Assembly (NCBI GenBank): GCA_005791535.1
Contig: SXWH01000201.1
Coordinates: 1 to 55,181 of the forward strand
Direction: 5' to 3'
Source: Verrucomicrobiaceae bacterium
Lineage (GTDB): Bacteria; Verrucomicrobiota; Verrucomicrobiia; Chthoniobacterales; Chthoniobacteraceae
Length of the DNA: 55,181 nt
Position numbers and translations under genes: made by a program. Within the stretch, counting starts at the first letter, position 1, and each line of letters opens with the position of its first letter. Shown piece after piece: positions 35,133 through 43,804 of the stretch. The notes beneath the pieces were generated by a model. That model searched no databases. It was not told the DNA's origin and saw only the letters and a program-made list of their open reading frames with translations.

Positions 35133-35798
35133 TTACGCTTCGAGCGCGTAACGGGCCTTGCCCACCTTCTTGATTGCCTTGTTCTTCTTGCCGGTCGTCG
35201 AAAACCAGATGAAGAGGTTCTTGTAATTCTTCACGCCCAGCTTCTCGGAAAGTTCCCGAACCGTAATTCCCGCTTTGCCGGCTTCCTGCAATGCCGCGAC
35301 GATGCGCGCCGCGAGTTCGCCGCGTCCGCTCAGCGGGCGGGTGCTGCGCTTGCGTCCATTCGCGCGCGGCTTCTTCTTTGCAACGGGAGCCACCAGCTCC
35401 GATTCCGGCAGCGCGCCTTCGAGGCGGTAGCGGGCTTCGCCGATCTTCTTGATCGCGCTGATCCGCTTGCCCGATGTCTGGAACCACGAGTGAATGTTTG
35501 TGGACTTCACGCCCAGCGTTGCGGCGAGTTCCTTCACCTTCACGCCCGCGCTGCCGGCAGCCGTGAGCGCGCGGAGGATCTGCACTTTCAGCGCGCCGCG
35601 GGCCGAACGGCCGGACGCTGTGCGTGGGACAATCGCGGCACTGGTCGCTGCGCCGCGGACGAAGCCATCGCCGTCAAAGAGTTCGTCTTTGATTTCGGAA
35701 AGCCGGACGAGGATTCCGTCGAGCTGCGTCTGGAGCTCCGCACGCTTTTCTTCGAGGGACATCGCTTCTTTGTATAGGTTGATACGGTCTTTATTCAT
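35133..35798 (-). CDS. Protein with two tandem winged-helix/HTH-like repeats and N-terminal coiled coil
   Basis: The 221-residue basic protein starts with a coiled coil (residues 5-40). It then carries two copies of a 62-63-residue domain at about 67-128 and 159-221. The copies share LxxAGxAGxxVxELxxxLGVK, then a WFxTxGKR/K element, then AIKKxGxARYxLE. The helix-turn-helix pattern followed by basic residues suggests DNA or RNA binding; the linker (KKKPRANGRKRS) is strongly basic. I know no named family for this arrangement. It could be a nucleoid protein or regulator. The gene is transcribed away from the ferredoxin gene, with a 324-base divergent region between them. Confidence 0.75.
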   Translation of the reverse strand: MNKDRINLYKEAMSLEEKRAELQTQLDGILVRLSEIKDELFDGDGFVRGAATSAAIVPRTASGRSARGALKVQILRALTAAGSAGVKVKELAATLGVKSTNIHSWFQTSGKRISAIKKIGEARYRLEGALPESELVAPVAKKKPRANGRKRSTRPLSGRGELAARIVAALQEAGKAGITVRELSEKLGVKNYKNLFIWFSTTGKKNKAIKKVGKARYALEA

Positions 35799-36122
35799 GA
35801 GGCGTTTTGGTTTATGCAGATAGGCAGCCTTCGCAAGGGGTATTTTGATAGGAGGCCCCGCTTTTTGGTTACGGAATTCTTATGCAATACCAATGCGCTC
35901 CTGCCTGAATTCCGCCGAATTCGATAGCGGATCCAACTGCGAAACAAGGTCTGCTTAACTCTCAGTTATTGGCTTTCCGCGCACCAGCCGAAGCCAAAAC
36001 AGGCGCGTCCGCACACATTCCCTTGCCCGCAGCATCGAGGTATGTTGAAAGCAGGAAAATCGCGGTTGGCCAAAAAAAAGTTGCCCTATCTGGGCAGCGC
36101 GCTAGTTTTCGCGCCCATTTCT
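35799..36122. other. Divergent intergenic region between the tandem-HTH gene and the ferredoxin gene
   Basis: This 324-base stretch has no supported gene. It must hold the promoters of both divergent genes, but I see no clear -35/-10 pair and no strong palindrome. An in-frame ATG at 36042 could extend the ferredoxin gene, but a 27-residue basic and hydrophobic extension is unlikely. Confidence 0.5.
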
Positions 36123-36356
36123 ATGGCTGATCAAGCGAACAAATATCCTGAAAACGTACCCGGCAAATTCTACGTCGATGACCAATGCATCGATTGCGAT
36201 CTCTGCCGCGAAACCGCACCCGCAAACTTCAAGCGCAACGACGACGGTGGCCACAGCTACCTCTACAAGCAGCCCGAGAGCGACGCCGAGGCGGCTCTGT
36301 GCAAGGAAGCCATGGAAGGCTGCCCGGTCGAAGCGATCGGCAACGACGGCGAATAG
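36123..36356 (+). CDS. Ferredoxin, single [4Fe-4S] cluster type
   Basis: The 77-residue protein has CIDCDLC (Cys 22, 25 and 28) followed by the ETAP turn, and a distal CPVEAIG with Cys 67. Together these are the four ligands of one low-potential [4Fe-4S] cluster. An additional Cys 60 is present. Such ferredoxins carry single electrons between dehydrogenases and reductases; the partner is not identified. It is followed by a terminator, so it is probably a one-gene unit. Confidence 0.88.
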   Translation: MADQANKYPENVPGKFYVDDQCIDCDLCRETAPANFKRNDDGGHSYLYKQPESDAEAALCKEAMEGCPVEAIGNDGE

Positions 36357-36378
36357 TCGGTCCATCCCACTTTAATCG

Positions 36379-36415
36379 CGACCTCCATCCGGCAACGGGT
36401 GGAGGTTGTTTTTTT
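36379..36415 (+). terminator. Rho-independent terminator after the ferredoxin gene
   Basis: The arms CGACCTCCATCC (36379-36390) and GGGTGGAGGTTG (36397-36408) pair over 12 positions with two G-T wobbles around GGCAAC. Seven T follow (36409-36415). It lies between the ferredoxin and cysNC genes and argues against their joint transcription. Confidence 0.88.
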
Positions 36416-36436
36416 GGGGGAAAGAGCGACCCGAAA

Positions 36437-38398
36437 ATGACAAAGTCTATTTTTCCGATAGACAATACCGCTTATTCGGATATTCACCCACGTCTCACTC
36501 TCGCTATGCAAGCTTCCATCGATCAAACCCGTCGCCTCCGCGTCGTATTCGTCGGTCATGTGGACCACGGAAAATCCACACTCATCGGCCGCATCTTTTA
36601 CGACACGAAATCGCTCCCGGATGGGAAGGTCGAGCAGATCCAGGCGGCGTGCAAAGAAGAGGGCATGGAGTTCGAGTATGCATTCCTTCTCGACGCCCTT
36701 CTCGAAGAGCAGGCGCAGAACATCACCATTGATACGACGCAGATTCAGTTCCGCACGGCGAAGCGTCCTTACGTGATCATTGATGCCCCCGGTCACAAGG
36801 AATTCCTGAAAAACATGATCACCGGCGCTGCAAGCGCGGACGCTGCGGTGTTGCTCATCGCTGCAAATGAGGGAATTCGGGAGCAATCGAAACGCCATGG
36901 CTACCTCCTCTCGCTGCTCGGAATCCGGCAGGTCGTTGTAGCAGTAAACAAAATGGATCTCGTGGATTACCGGCAGGATGTTTTCGAGCAGGTCGTGAAA
37001 GACTACACGGCCTTCCTGAAGGAAATCGGGATGGAAGCCCGGACGTTTGTGCCAATCAGCGCGAGAGGCGGATTCAATGTGGCGAATGCGGCCCGGAGCG
37101 AAATGCCGTGGTACACCGGTCCGTCCATCACGGACATGCTGGACAGCTTCGAACTGCCGAAGACGCTCACCGATCTCCCGCTGCGCTTCCCGGTGCAGGA
37201 CGTCTATCGTTTTGATGACCGCCGCATCATCGCGGGCCGAATCGAAGCAGGTTCGCTAAAAGTGGGAGACACGCTGCTTTTTTCACCCGGCAACAAGACG
37301 GGCGTAATCAAGAGCATCGAAGTTTGGAATGCCCCCTCGAAGACCAGCGCACGCGCGGGCGAAAGCGTCGGCATCACGCTCACGGAACAGATCTTCGTTG
37401 AACGGGGTCATGTGGCGTCGCACCAGAGCGAGTCTCCGATTGAATCGAATCGCTTCAAAGCGCGGCTGTTCTGGATGGGAAAAACGAACCTTGCAGTCGG
37501 GCAGCGCACGAAACTCAAGCTCACCACACAGGAACTCGATGCTGAGATCGTGAGCATTGAGCGAATCATCGATGCATCGACACTCGAAACCATCTCCGGC
37601 GAGCGCGGCTACATCGCCCGCAACGACGTCGCAGAGGTCACTATCCAGGTCCGCGGAGCGCTTGCTTTTGACAATGCCGACCGCAACGCGCTTCTCGGCC
37701 GCTTCGTCCTGCTCGAAGGCAGGCAGGTTGGCGGTGGTGGGATTATCTTCGACGGAAAGTATGTGGATCGGACCCAGCCCAAATCCGCGAATATTTTCTG
37801 GAGCGAAGGGACAGTCACGCCAGCGCAACGCTTCGCCCGCAACGGACACAAAGGCGCAGTCATCTGGCTCACTGGCCTCAGCGGTGCCGGCAAGAGCACC
37901 ATCGCAGCCGCACTCGATCGCGAGCTTTTCAACCTCGGTATCCAGACCTACATCCTCGATGGCGACAACATCCGCCACGGCCTCAACAGCAACCTCGGTT
38001 TCTCGCCGGAGGATCGGGTCGAGAACATCCGCCGCGTCGCCGAAACCGCGAAGCTCCTCGCGGACGCCGGAATCGTCGTCATCACCGCGTTCATTTCTCC
38101 TTACCAAAATGATCGCCGTCGCGCCCGTGCGATCGCATGCGAAGCGGGGCTGGAATTCTTTGAAATCCACGTCGCTGCACCGCTTGAGGTCTGCGAACAG
38201 CGCGACACAAAGGGCCTCTACAAACGGGCCCGTTCCGGCGAGATTCAGGACTTTACCGGAATCGGCGCACCCTACGAGGCTCCCGACAACCCCGAAGTGC
38301 GTGTGGCGACCGATAAGCTGAATCTCCAGGAAAGCGTCGCGCACATCCTCGAGTTTCTCCGCCCGCGTATCCGCGTCGAGCAGGATTTCGAGATCTAG
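36437..38398 (+). CDS. cysNC: Bifunctional CysNC: sulfate adenylyltransferase subunit 1 / APS kinase
   Basis: The chain (653 aa) begins with an EF-Tu-like GTPase (CysN): G1 GHVDHGKST at 40-48, G3 DAPGHKEF and G4 NKMD. Beta-barrel domains follow. It ends with an APS kinase (CysC): P-loop GLSGAGKST from residue 480, plus [16 protein letters not shown]. CysN with CysD makes adenosine phosphosulfate from ATP and sulfate, and CysC phosphorylates it to PAPS. CysD, the catalytic subunit, is not encoded beside it. The start at 36437 is preferred; MQASIDQ at 36506 is an alternative. The upstream ORF extension to 36185 would cross the terminator and is rejected. Confidence 0.93.
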   Translation: MTKSIFPIDNTAYSDIHPRLTLAMQASIDQTRRLRVVFVGHVDHGKSTLIGRIFYDTKSLPDGKVEQIQAACKEEGMEFEYAFLLDALLEEQAQNITIDTTQIQFRTAKRPYVIIDAPGHKEFLKNMITGAASADAAVLLIAANEGIREQSKRHGYLLSLLGIRQVVVAVNKMDLVDYRQDVFEQVVKDYTAFLKEIGMEARTFVPISARGGFNVANAARSEMPWYTGPSITDMLDSFELPKTLTDLPLRFPVQDVYRFDDRRIIAGRIEAGSLKVGDTLLFSPGNKTGVIKSIEVWNAPSKTSARAGESVGITLTEQIFVERGHVASHQSESPIESNRFKARLFWMGKTNLAVGQRTKLKLTTQELDAEIVSIERIIDASTLETISGERGYIARNDVAEVTIQVRGALAFDNADRNALLGRFVLLEGRQVGGGGIIFDGKYVDRTQPKSANIFWSEGTVTPAQRFARNGHKGAVIWLTGLSGAGKSTIAAALDRELFNLGIQTYILDGDNIRHGLNSNLGFSPEDRVENIRRVAETAKLLADAGIVVITAFISPYQNDRRRARAIACEAGLEFFEIHVAAPLEVCEQRDTKGLYKRARSGEIQDFTGIGAPYEAPDNPEVRVATDKLNLQESVAHILEFLRPRIRVEQDFEI

Positions 38399-38509
38399 CC
38401 ACGAGCGGCGTTCGACAATCCGCGATGTGGAGAAACATCGGCGGCGCGTGCATTCCGGCGATTCACAATCGGCTCGTGCTCGATCAGCCTGTCCGCGTAT
38501 CTACCTGCC

Positions 38510-38815
38510 ATGAAACGCGTCAAACATATCGCATTCTTCCAATTCAAGGACACCTGCACCGCGGAGGACATCGCCGATGTCTGGCGGATCATGGAGGACC
38601 TTCCACGGAAAATTCCCGGCATTCTGAATCTCACCTGGGGTGTGAACACGAGCACCGAAGGGCTTAGCGAGGGCTTCACGCACAGTTTCGTGATGCTGTT
38701 CGAAAATGCCGCTGCACGCGACGCGTATCTCCCGCATCCCGTCCATCAGGAAGCCGTCCGCCTTGTCGTTCCAAGACTCGCCCGCGTCGTCGTGTGCGAC
38801 CACGAGTGCGATTGA
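38510..38815 (+). CDS. Dabb-domain (stress-responsive A/B barrel) protein
   Basis: This 101-residue protein has the small ferredoxin-like dimeric barrel signature: [14 protein letters not shown] at the start, the central [12 protein letters not shown], and [23 protein letters not shown]. Dabb proteins are widespread and mostly uncharacterised; some act as cyclases or stress proteins. No catalytic residue can be assigned. It is followed by the FKBP gene after about 30 bases and may share its transcript. Confidence 0.82.
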   Translation: MKRVKHIAFFQFKDTCTAEDIADVWRIMEDLPRKIPGILNLTWGVNTSTEGLSEGFTHSFVMLFENAAARDAYLPHPVHQEAVRLVVPRLARVVVCDHECD

Positions 38816-38846
38816 CCTCCAGTATCGAAGCTGCTCGTCTCACGCC

Positions 38847-39179
38847 ATGTCTGCAGATCAACTCCAAATCGAAATCATCACCGTCGGCACAGGCGCTACG
38901 CCGAAGCGCGGCGATCGCGTGACCGTCCATTACACAGGCTGGTTCACCAACGGCGAAAAATTCGACAGCTCAGTGGACCGTCGCGACCCGTTTCAGTTCA
39001 TTCTCGGCGCGGGACAGGTCATCCGCGGATGGGATCTGGGAGTTGCGCAAATGAAGCTCGGCGAAAAAGTGAAGCTCACCATCCCGCCGCAACTCGGCTA
39101 CGGCGTCCAAGGCTACCCGGGGGCGATTCCGCCGAACTCGACGCTGGTGTTCGAGGTCGAATTACTCGCGATCAACTGA
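38847..39179 (+). CDS. FKBP-type peptidyl-prolyl isomerase
   Basis: The short 110-residue FKBP has the active-site landmarks [35 protein letters not shown] and [10 protein letters not shown], and ends in [12 protein letters not shown]. It has no signal peptide, so it is expected in the cytosol, where such enzymes catalyse proline isomerisation in folding proteins. The ATG at 38847 is chosen because the frame upstream overlaps the Dabb gene. Confidence 0.93.
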   Translation: MSADQLQIEIITVGTGATPKRGDRVTVHYTGWFTNGEKFDSSVDRRDPFQFILGAGQVIRGWDLGVAQMKLGEKVKLTIPPQLGYGVQGYPGAIPPNSTLVFEVELLAIN

Positions 39180-39196
39180 GCCAACTCCGGTTCTTT

Positions 39197-40069
39197 TCAG
39201 CCCCATAGATCGAGTTGCTCCGCTGCCGCGGCGGGATGCAAATCACGCGGGCCCGGCAGGCGCAGTTCCACTCCGAGTTTTGCGGCGATTCGCCGCGCTG
39301 TCTCGGGCGAGTATCCTTCATAATGATTGTTTGCGAAGACCATCACCCGCTTGAGTTCCGTAGCCGTCTGCCGGATTTTCGCAGCCCAGTTTTCCATTGC
39401 CGCATCCCGGCTCCACTGGATTCGGTTGTAGTGGTGAACGAGGCTGCCATCGGGACGATACTTCGTCGATGAATCCCCCATCAGCCGCAGCACGGCAAAA
39501 TCCGCCGTCTGCGGATGAAAATCGAATGCCGCGGCACCTGCGTCCTTCAGCGGAGACAGATCGTTCCAGCACCAGCAAATCCGGCGCTCTTCGAGCAGAT
39601 GAACTATTCGCGGGAAGTGCCATTCATGATTGCGGAACTCAACGGCCCATGGCCAACCGGCGGGCAACGCATGCACAAACTCACGCAAAGCATGCTCGTC
39701 GCGCTTGGGCGACACGAACGGCGGCAGTTGAATCAGCACGCACCCGAGCTTAGGTGCAAGCGGCTCTATTCCGTCGAGAAACTGCGCGAGCAATTCATCG
39801 CATTCGCGGAGCTTCCGCTCGTGCGTAATCTCCCGCGGCATTTTGCAAGAGAACCGGAAATGCCCGGGCGTTACGTCGGCCCAATGCTGCGATACGGACT
39901 TCGTCGGGATGTGATAAAACGTCGAATCCACCTCCACGGCTGAAAGGAAACGCGCATAGTATTCGAGCCGTCCCGATGCCGGAAGATGCGGCGGGTAAAA
40001 GACACCGCGCCAGTCATCGTGCGTCCATGCACACGTTCCAAATGCGATGGGAATGGCGGGATTCATCAA
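39197..40069 (-). CDS. DUF72 (YecE-family) protein
   Basis: The 290-residue TIM-barrel-type protein has the DUF72 hallmarks: FGTCAWTHDDWRGVFYPP near the start, VEVDSTFYHIP, FSCKMPREITHERKL and VFANNHYEGYSPETARRIA near the end. The function of the family is unknown. The gene overlaps the MutH-like gene by four bases (ATGA), so the two are translated from one mRNA. It converges on the FKBP gene with 17 bases between them. Confidence 0.9.
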   Translation of the reverse strand: MMNPAIPIAFGTCAWTHDDWRGVFYPPHLPASGRLEYYARFLSAVEVDSTFYHIPTKSVSQHWADVTPGHFRFSCKMPREITHERKLRECDELLAQFLDGIEPLAPKLGCVLIQLPPFVSPKRDEHALREFVHALPAGWPWAVEFRNHEWHFPRIVHLLEERRICWCWNDLSPLKDAGAAAFDFHPQTADFAVLRLMGDSSTKYRPDGSLVHHYNRIQWSRDAAMENWAAKIRQTATELKRVMVFANNHYEGYSPETARRIAAKLGVELRLPGPRDLHPAAAAEQLDLWG

Positions 40070-40677
40070 GAATTCAGCTTCAGCATGCGCGCGACGAAAA
40101 TCGTCCGCGCATAAAACGCGTAAGTGCGCTCGCCCTTTCCGGTGCCTTTTGTGCGCGGCTGCACGAGATTTCCCATCCAGCCATTGAGACCTGCCACCCC
40201 TTCATCCTTCAATGTCTTCCGCACGAGTTCGTAGTCCGCCTGAACCTGTTTGAAAGTGTCTGCGTCACCGAGATCGAAGCCGCCGACCTTTAGCAGAATC
40301 GAGGAATCATCCTGTTCGTTTTCAAAGACGCGCGCACAAATCAGAAGCGCCCGCAATTTCTCCAAAAGATGACTGTGCTCGAAGGGTGTCTCTGCGACGT
40401 TCTTCGGCTCGATCATCGTCATCGCCATCGTTTCCTTGACGCTCCATCGTCCGAAGCTGTCCTTCACCACCGGGACGACTTTCAGTTCGAAAGTCCCGAA
40501 ATCCGCCTCCTGCTTCGAATCCTGCGGGTGCCCGAGCAGTCGCTCCACAACCATCCCCGCCCATCCTTTATTCTTCTTCCCGTTCTTCCAAACCGTAACG
40601 CCCTGCTCGTCGGCAATCTTCCTCAGGTCTTTGCCAATGGATGGCCGCAATCGCTCAATCGCGTCAGCGCGTGTCAT
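40066..40677 (-). CDS. MutH/Sau3AI-family DNA endonuclease-like protein (orphan)
   Basis: The 203-residue protein has the MutH/Sau3AI fold signature, KNKGWAGMVVERLLG, then DFGTFELKVVPV with D59, E64 and K66 in the D-x4-E-x-K active-site spacing, then GRWSVKETMAMTMIEP. The C-terminal RTKGTGKGERTYAFYARTIFVARML matches the Sau3AI/MutH end. These enzymes cut or nick GATC or related sites. The restricted distribution of MutH makes a true mismatch-repair MutH unlikely here; a restriction-type or other nuclease is more probable. No methylase or MutL/MutS gene is nearby. The stop overlaps the DUF72 start. Confidence 0.78.
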   Translation of the reverse strand: MTRADAIERLRPSIGKDLRKIADEQGVTVWKNGKKNKGWAGMVVERLLGHPQDSKQEADFGTFELKVVPVVKDSFGRWSVKETMAMTMIEPKNVAETPFEHSHLLEKLRALLICARVFENEQDDSSILLKVGGFDLGDADTFKQVQADYELVRKTLKDEGVAGLNGWMGNLVQPRTKGTGKGERTYAFYARTIFVARMLKLNS

Positions 40678-40728
40678 GTCGGAGCAAGTGACACAGAACT
40701 CATCAGCGCGAAAGGAGAAAGAAAACAG

Positions 40729-41163
40729 TCACGACAAGGAACTCAGAATGAAGATCGCGACCGCGATTCCGATGCCAATCACGGCCCAATCCCACGCAAT
40801 TGCAATCAACCCCAGCGCAACTGCAGCGGCCGCGAGTCGGGAACGCGAAAAACGGGTCCAAGCCAGCGTACCCAGCCCGACAGCAAAAACCCCGATACCA
40901 ATATACACCAATTGATAGGGGTGCTTCGCTTTCGGCACGGCCCGTTCATCCTGCTCAGGCGAAACCTTCTTCGTCAGGATCGATTTCGCGGCTTCCCAAA
41001 ATGCTTCCTTCTTGGAAACCGGCTCCTTCTTTGGAGGTTCGATAAAGCTCAGCTCAAACGCCGCCATTGCCACGGCGATGAAACCGAGCGTAAACGCAAT
41101 CTCGACCAGCCAGTTAACCCGCCGCCCGAATTTGCGCTCTCCATCAAGGTGGCTCGAACTCAT
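40729..41163 (-). CDS. Small membrane protein of the cytochrome cluster
   Basis: The 144-residue protein has four hydrophobic stretches (about 18-40, 84-102, 108-125 and 126-141) separated by a charged loop (KKEPVSKKEAF). No heme or metal motif is visible. It lies 8 bases after the ten-heme cytochrome gene in the transcription direction. It may be a structural subunit of the same complex. No family was recognised. Confidence 0.65.
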   Translation of the reverse strand: MSSSHLDGERKFGRRVNWLVEIAFTLGFIAVAMAAFELSFIEPPKKEPVSKKEAFWEAAKSILTKKVSPEQDERAVPKAKHPYQLVYIGIGVFAVGLGTLAWTRFSRSRLAAAAVALGLIAIAWDWAVIGIGIAVAIFILSSLS

Positions 41164-41171
41164 CGCTCACG

Positions 41172-42845
41172 TTACTTCACCAGCGACTTTGCCATCTCCA
41201 TTTCCGCGGCCGGGACGTGGTATTTGTGGCAATCGAGGCAATCCGCAAAGACGCCGCCTTCCTTCCGCTGTTGCTTCGCGATTTTCGGGTTCGCCTTTCC
41301 GAATGTCGGAGCGATTTTCAGCAGCGGGTCGACCTCAACAGCAGCATAATCACGCGGGCGGTGACACTCGGCGCAACTCTTCTGCGCCGGAAGCAGGATA
41401 TCGCCGGTTTCCTTGCTTTTCTTCGCCGCACCGTGGCACTCCGTGCATGCGATGTGCGTGTGAGCGCCGTGGGAAAATGGACCACGCGTCAGCCATTGAT
41501 CCGGAATTTTCGGGTCAACGATATCCGGCGACGGCTTGCCATCCTTCACGTCGTGACACTTCGCGCAGGCCGGCAACGTCTGACCCTTGTCGTTTCCGGT
41601 GGCTTTCGGCTCCCCCTCAAAGAAGACTTTGTTCACCGCGCCATCCATGCCACCGGGCCAGCGTGCGAGAATTTCCGCACCGCGTTGCTGCACAAATGCG
41701 TTGAGCGCCACGCCATCGAGACCTTTCACATTCTCCTTTGCCCACTGCGCCCATCGGTCGTTGAGGGCATTGAGAAAATCCCGGATATGGGTCGGGCTCC
41801 CGTGCGGGAGATAAAAACCGGGGAGTTTCGGGTCGATGCCAAGGCTGTGGCATTGCTGGCAGTGTTGCTCGTATTTGATCCGCTGGATTCCCACACCGTC
41901 GGCATCCGGTTTGTGGCAGTCGGCGCAATCCAGCTTCTTCCCGTTCACGGCCGGGATATCGTCCGCGAAATGCCGCGCGTGGTTGAACTTGATCGCCGCG
42001 TTGTCCTTCGCGCCCTGCGCCTCATACAAGAACGATGGATGCCCGTCCTGGAATCCCCGGATAATCGCAGGCTTCGCTCCCGCAGTGGCCGCCGGAATCC
42101 ACTGGACCAAATCGCCTCCATTTGCGCGGACGTTCTGGCTGTGGGCGGCGGCAACTTTTCCGTCGTAAGGCGAGCGCTTTAGCGAATCCGCCATCATCTT
42201 CTCATTACTGTGGCACTCGATACAGACGTTGCTTTTCGGAAGCGCCATCTTCTGGGAACCTACGTGCTCCTTGTGGCAGGTGGAACACGCACTGGACGCT
42301 ACTACGCTCAGTTCACGTGTGGTCTCGCGGAACATCATCGCCTTGGTCCCGGGTTGATGCAGCGCCATTCCGTCGTGGCATTTGAGGCATGCGTTATCGA
42401 TGTTTGTGAGGTTCATCGACGCGAGAGCCGCATGCGCAGCCTGCGCAAGTTTCGCCTTGTCCGCCACGGTCGCTTTCACTTCGGCAAGTTCCTTCATCGC
42501 ACGCTCACCGGAGGCTTTGAGGCGTTCAGTCAAAGGAGTCGTTTTGTCCAGGAGAGCCCGCTTGGCATGGTCCACTGGGAGCATGGAAAAAACGTCCGTC
42601 GTCGCGCCTTCATGGCAGACCTCGCAGCGGTCCGTGAATTTCGCGTGATTGGAGGAAATCGGGCCGGTGTTGAAAAACTCGTTTGAACCGCCGAAGTGCT
42701 TGAATCCAAGCGCCCAGACAAGCCCACCCACTACCGCGAGCACACTGAGCCAGAAACGCCACCGGCGCAGATAATGCCCGGCTTTGTAGTACGTAAGGTT
42801 GTCCTTGTACTTCTGCGCGATTTGCTTTTGCGTGTTCTCAGGCAT
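41172..42845 (-). CDS. Membrane-anchored decaheme cytochrome c
   Basis: The 557-residue protein has an N-terminal transmembrane anchor (about 31-47, FWLSVLAVVGGLVWALGF). Ten heme c sites (CxxCH) follow, with first cysteines at residues 74, 153, 187, 208, 307, 329, 427, 467, 491 and 536. Sites such as CEVCH, CSTCH, CAECH and CLDCH are canonical. Multiheme cytochromes of this size carry electrons through the periplasm. The ATG at 42845 gives the anchor near the start; the longer ORF to 43037 overlaps the cytochrome b-like gene and is rejected. It is the partner of the heme-b and Fe-S genes upstream. Confidence 0.92.
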   Translation of the reverse strand: MPENTQKQIAQKYKDNLTYYKAGHYLRRWRFWLSVLAVVGGLVWALGFKHFGGSNEFFNTGPISSNHAKFTDRCEVCHEGATTDVFSMLPVDHAKRALLDKTTPLTERLKASGERAMKELAEVKATVADKAKLAQAAHAALASMNLTNIDNACLKCHDGMALHQPGTKAMMFRETTRELSVVASSACSTCHKEHVGSQKMALPKSNVCIECHSNEKMMADSLKRSPYDGKVAAAHSQNVRANGGDLVQWIPAATAGAKPAIIRGFQDGHPSFLYEAQGAKDNAAIKFNHARHFADDIPAVNGKKLDCADCHKPDADGVGIQRIKYEQHCQQCHSLGIDPKLPGFYLPHGSPTHIRDFLNALNDRWAQWAKENVKGLDGVALNAFVQQRGAEILARWPGGMDGAVNKVFFEGEPKATGNDKGQTLPACAKCHDVKDGKPSPDIVDPKIPDQWLTRGPFSHGAHTHIACTECHGAAKKSKETGDILLPAQKSCAECHRPRDYAAVEVDPLLKIAPTFGKANPKIAKQQRKEGGVFADCLDCHKYHVPAAEMEMAKSLVK

Positions 42846-42850
42846 GGCGG

Positions 42851-43792
42851 TTACGGATTCACGATAAACAGGCGCACGGCCACAATCGCGTGCCACAGGG
42901 TCAGGATGATCAGCAGCAAAGAAATCGGCACGTGAATGAGCAGCCAGCCATGCAGCCAGTGCTGGAGCTTTGTTTGCAAATCGGTGCGGCGGCGCTCGTC
43001 GCAGCAGCCCTGCAATTCCTCTACCCGCGGCAGCCATTTCGGGGTGACGTTCAATTTCAAAAGGCGAAAGGCTTCATCGCTATTGCGTTGCTTGCCGAGG
43101 CGGTGCTTCTCGCCGCGCTTCATACCGAGATAGCTGAGGGCATCGTGCTCCAGGAATTCGCGGATGGCTTCCACGCTGTCCTTGTCCTCGGGCTTGATGA
43201 CGACGGCTTTCGGATCGGGCTTCTCGCCTTCCTTCAACACGGTAGGTGTGCAGTCTTTCATGAGCGTCTCCGCGAGATCGACCGCACGTTTTCGGATGTG
43301 GGGGATTTGCTCAAAGACCAATTCGCGCGGCAGTCGTTCCTTTAGCAAAACAGGAATGACGTTCTGCATCGCGATACCGAAAAACCCCGTGCCCATGACG
43401 ATGAAATACAGCCACATGATGACCGATGTGTGCGGGCTGCCCATCGCAAACCCGCTGTGAAACAGCACAAGCGGGATGGTGAAAATCGTGAACCACACAT
43501 GCGCCTTGAGCCACAACTCCACGCGGCCAATCCGCCAAAGCCGCTTCTTTTTCCGCACGCCGAGCGCGGCGGCGAAGAGGAATATGAGGAAGGCAAGAGT
43601 GCCAAATAGCAGTCCGACGCGGGTGCCGCCAAAGGTGTTCTTCTGCGGCCCCGAGTCCTTGAGGATTTCAGGAAGCTCAAACGCGAACGGAAGCGAAGCC
43701 GGATGAAAGCGCGCAATGTAAAGCAGCGCCGCCGCTGCCGTGGCGAGCAGTGTCACGATGAACCACGAGATATGTGTGCGGTTGATTACCAT
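42851..43792 (-). CDS. Di-heme cytochrome b-like membrane protein
   Basis: The 313-residue protein has five hydrophobic segments: about 12-28, 58-78, 95-113, 122-145 and 283-309. The His pairs H98/H112 and H287/H301 are each 14 residues apart on transmembrane helices. This is the classical bis-His spacing for two b hemes, as in formate dehydrogenase or cytochrome b subunits. A 130-residue soluble region (rich in K and E) separates the halves. It should pass electrons between the Fe-S protein on one side and the decaheme cytochrome on the other. Heme binding is inferred from spacing. The start lies 12 bases after the Fe-S gene. Confidence 0.78.
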   Translation of the reverse strand: MVINRTHISWFIVTLLATAAAALLYIARFHPASLPFAFELPEILKDSGPQKNTFGGTRVGLLFGTLAFLIFLFAAALGVRKKKRLWRIGRVELWLKAHVWFTIFTIPLVLFHSGFAMGSPHTSVIMWLYFIVMGTGFFGIAMQNVIPVLLKERLPRELVFEQIPHIRKRAVDLAETLMKDCTPTVLKEGEKPDPKAVVIKPEDKDSVEAIREFLEHDALSYLGMKRGEKHRLGKQRNSDEAFRLLKLNVTPKWLPRVEELQGCCDERRRTDLQTKLQHWLHGWLLIHVPISLLLIILTLWHAIVAVRLFIVNP

Positions 43793-43804
43793 GTCGGTGA
43801 AAGG

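Noticed and set aside
36185-36436. An upstream extension of the cysNC frame
   Set aside because: It would overlap the ferredoxin gene and the terminator at 36379-36415.
40066-40677. MutH as a true mismatch-repair enzyme
   Set aside because: MutH-dependent repair is limited mainly to Gammaproteobacteria and no MutL/MutS or Dam gene is seen here, so only a MutH/Sau3AI-type nuclease is claimed.
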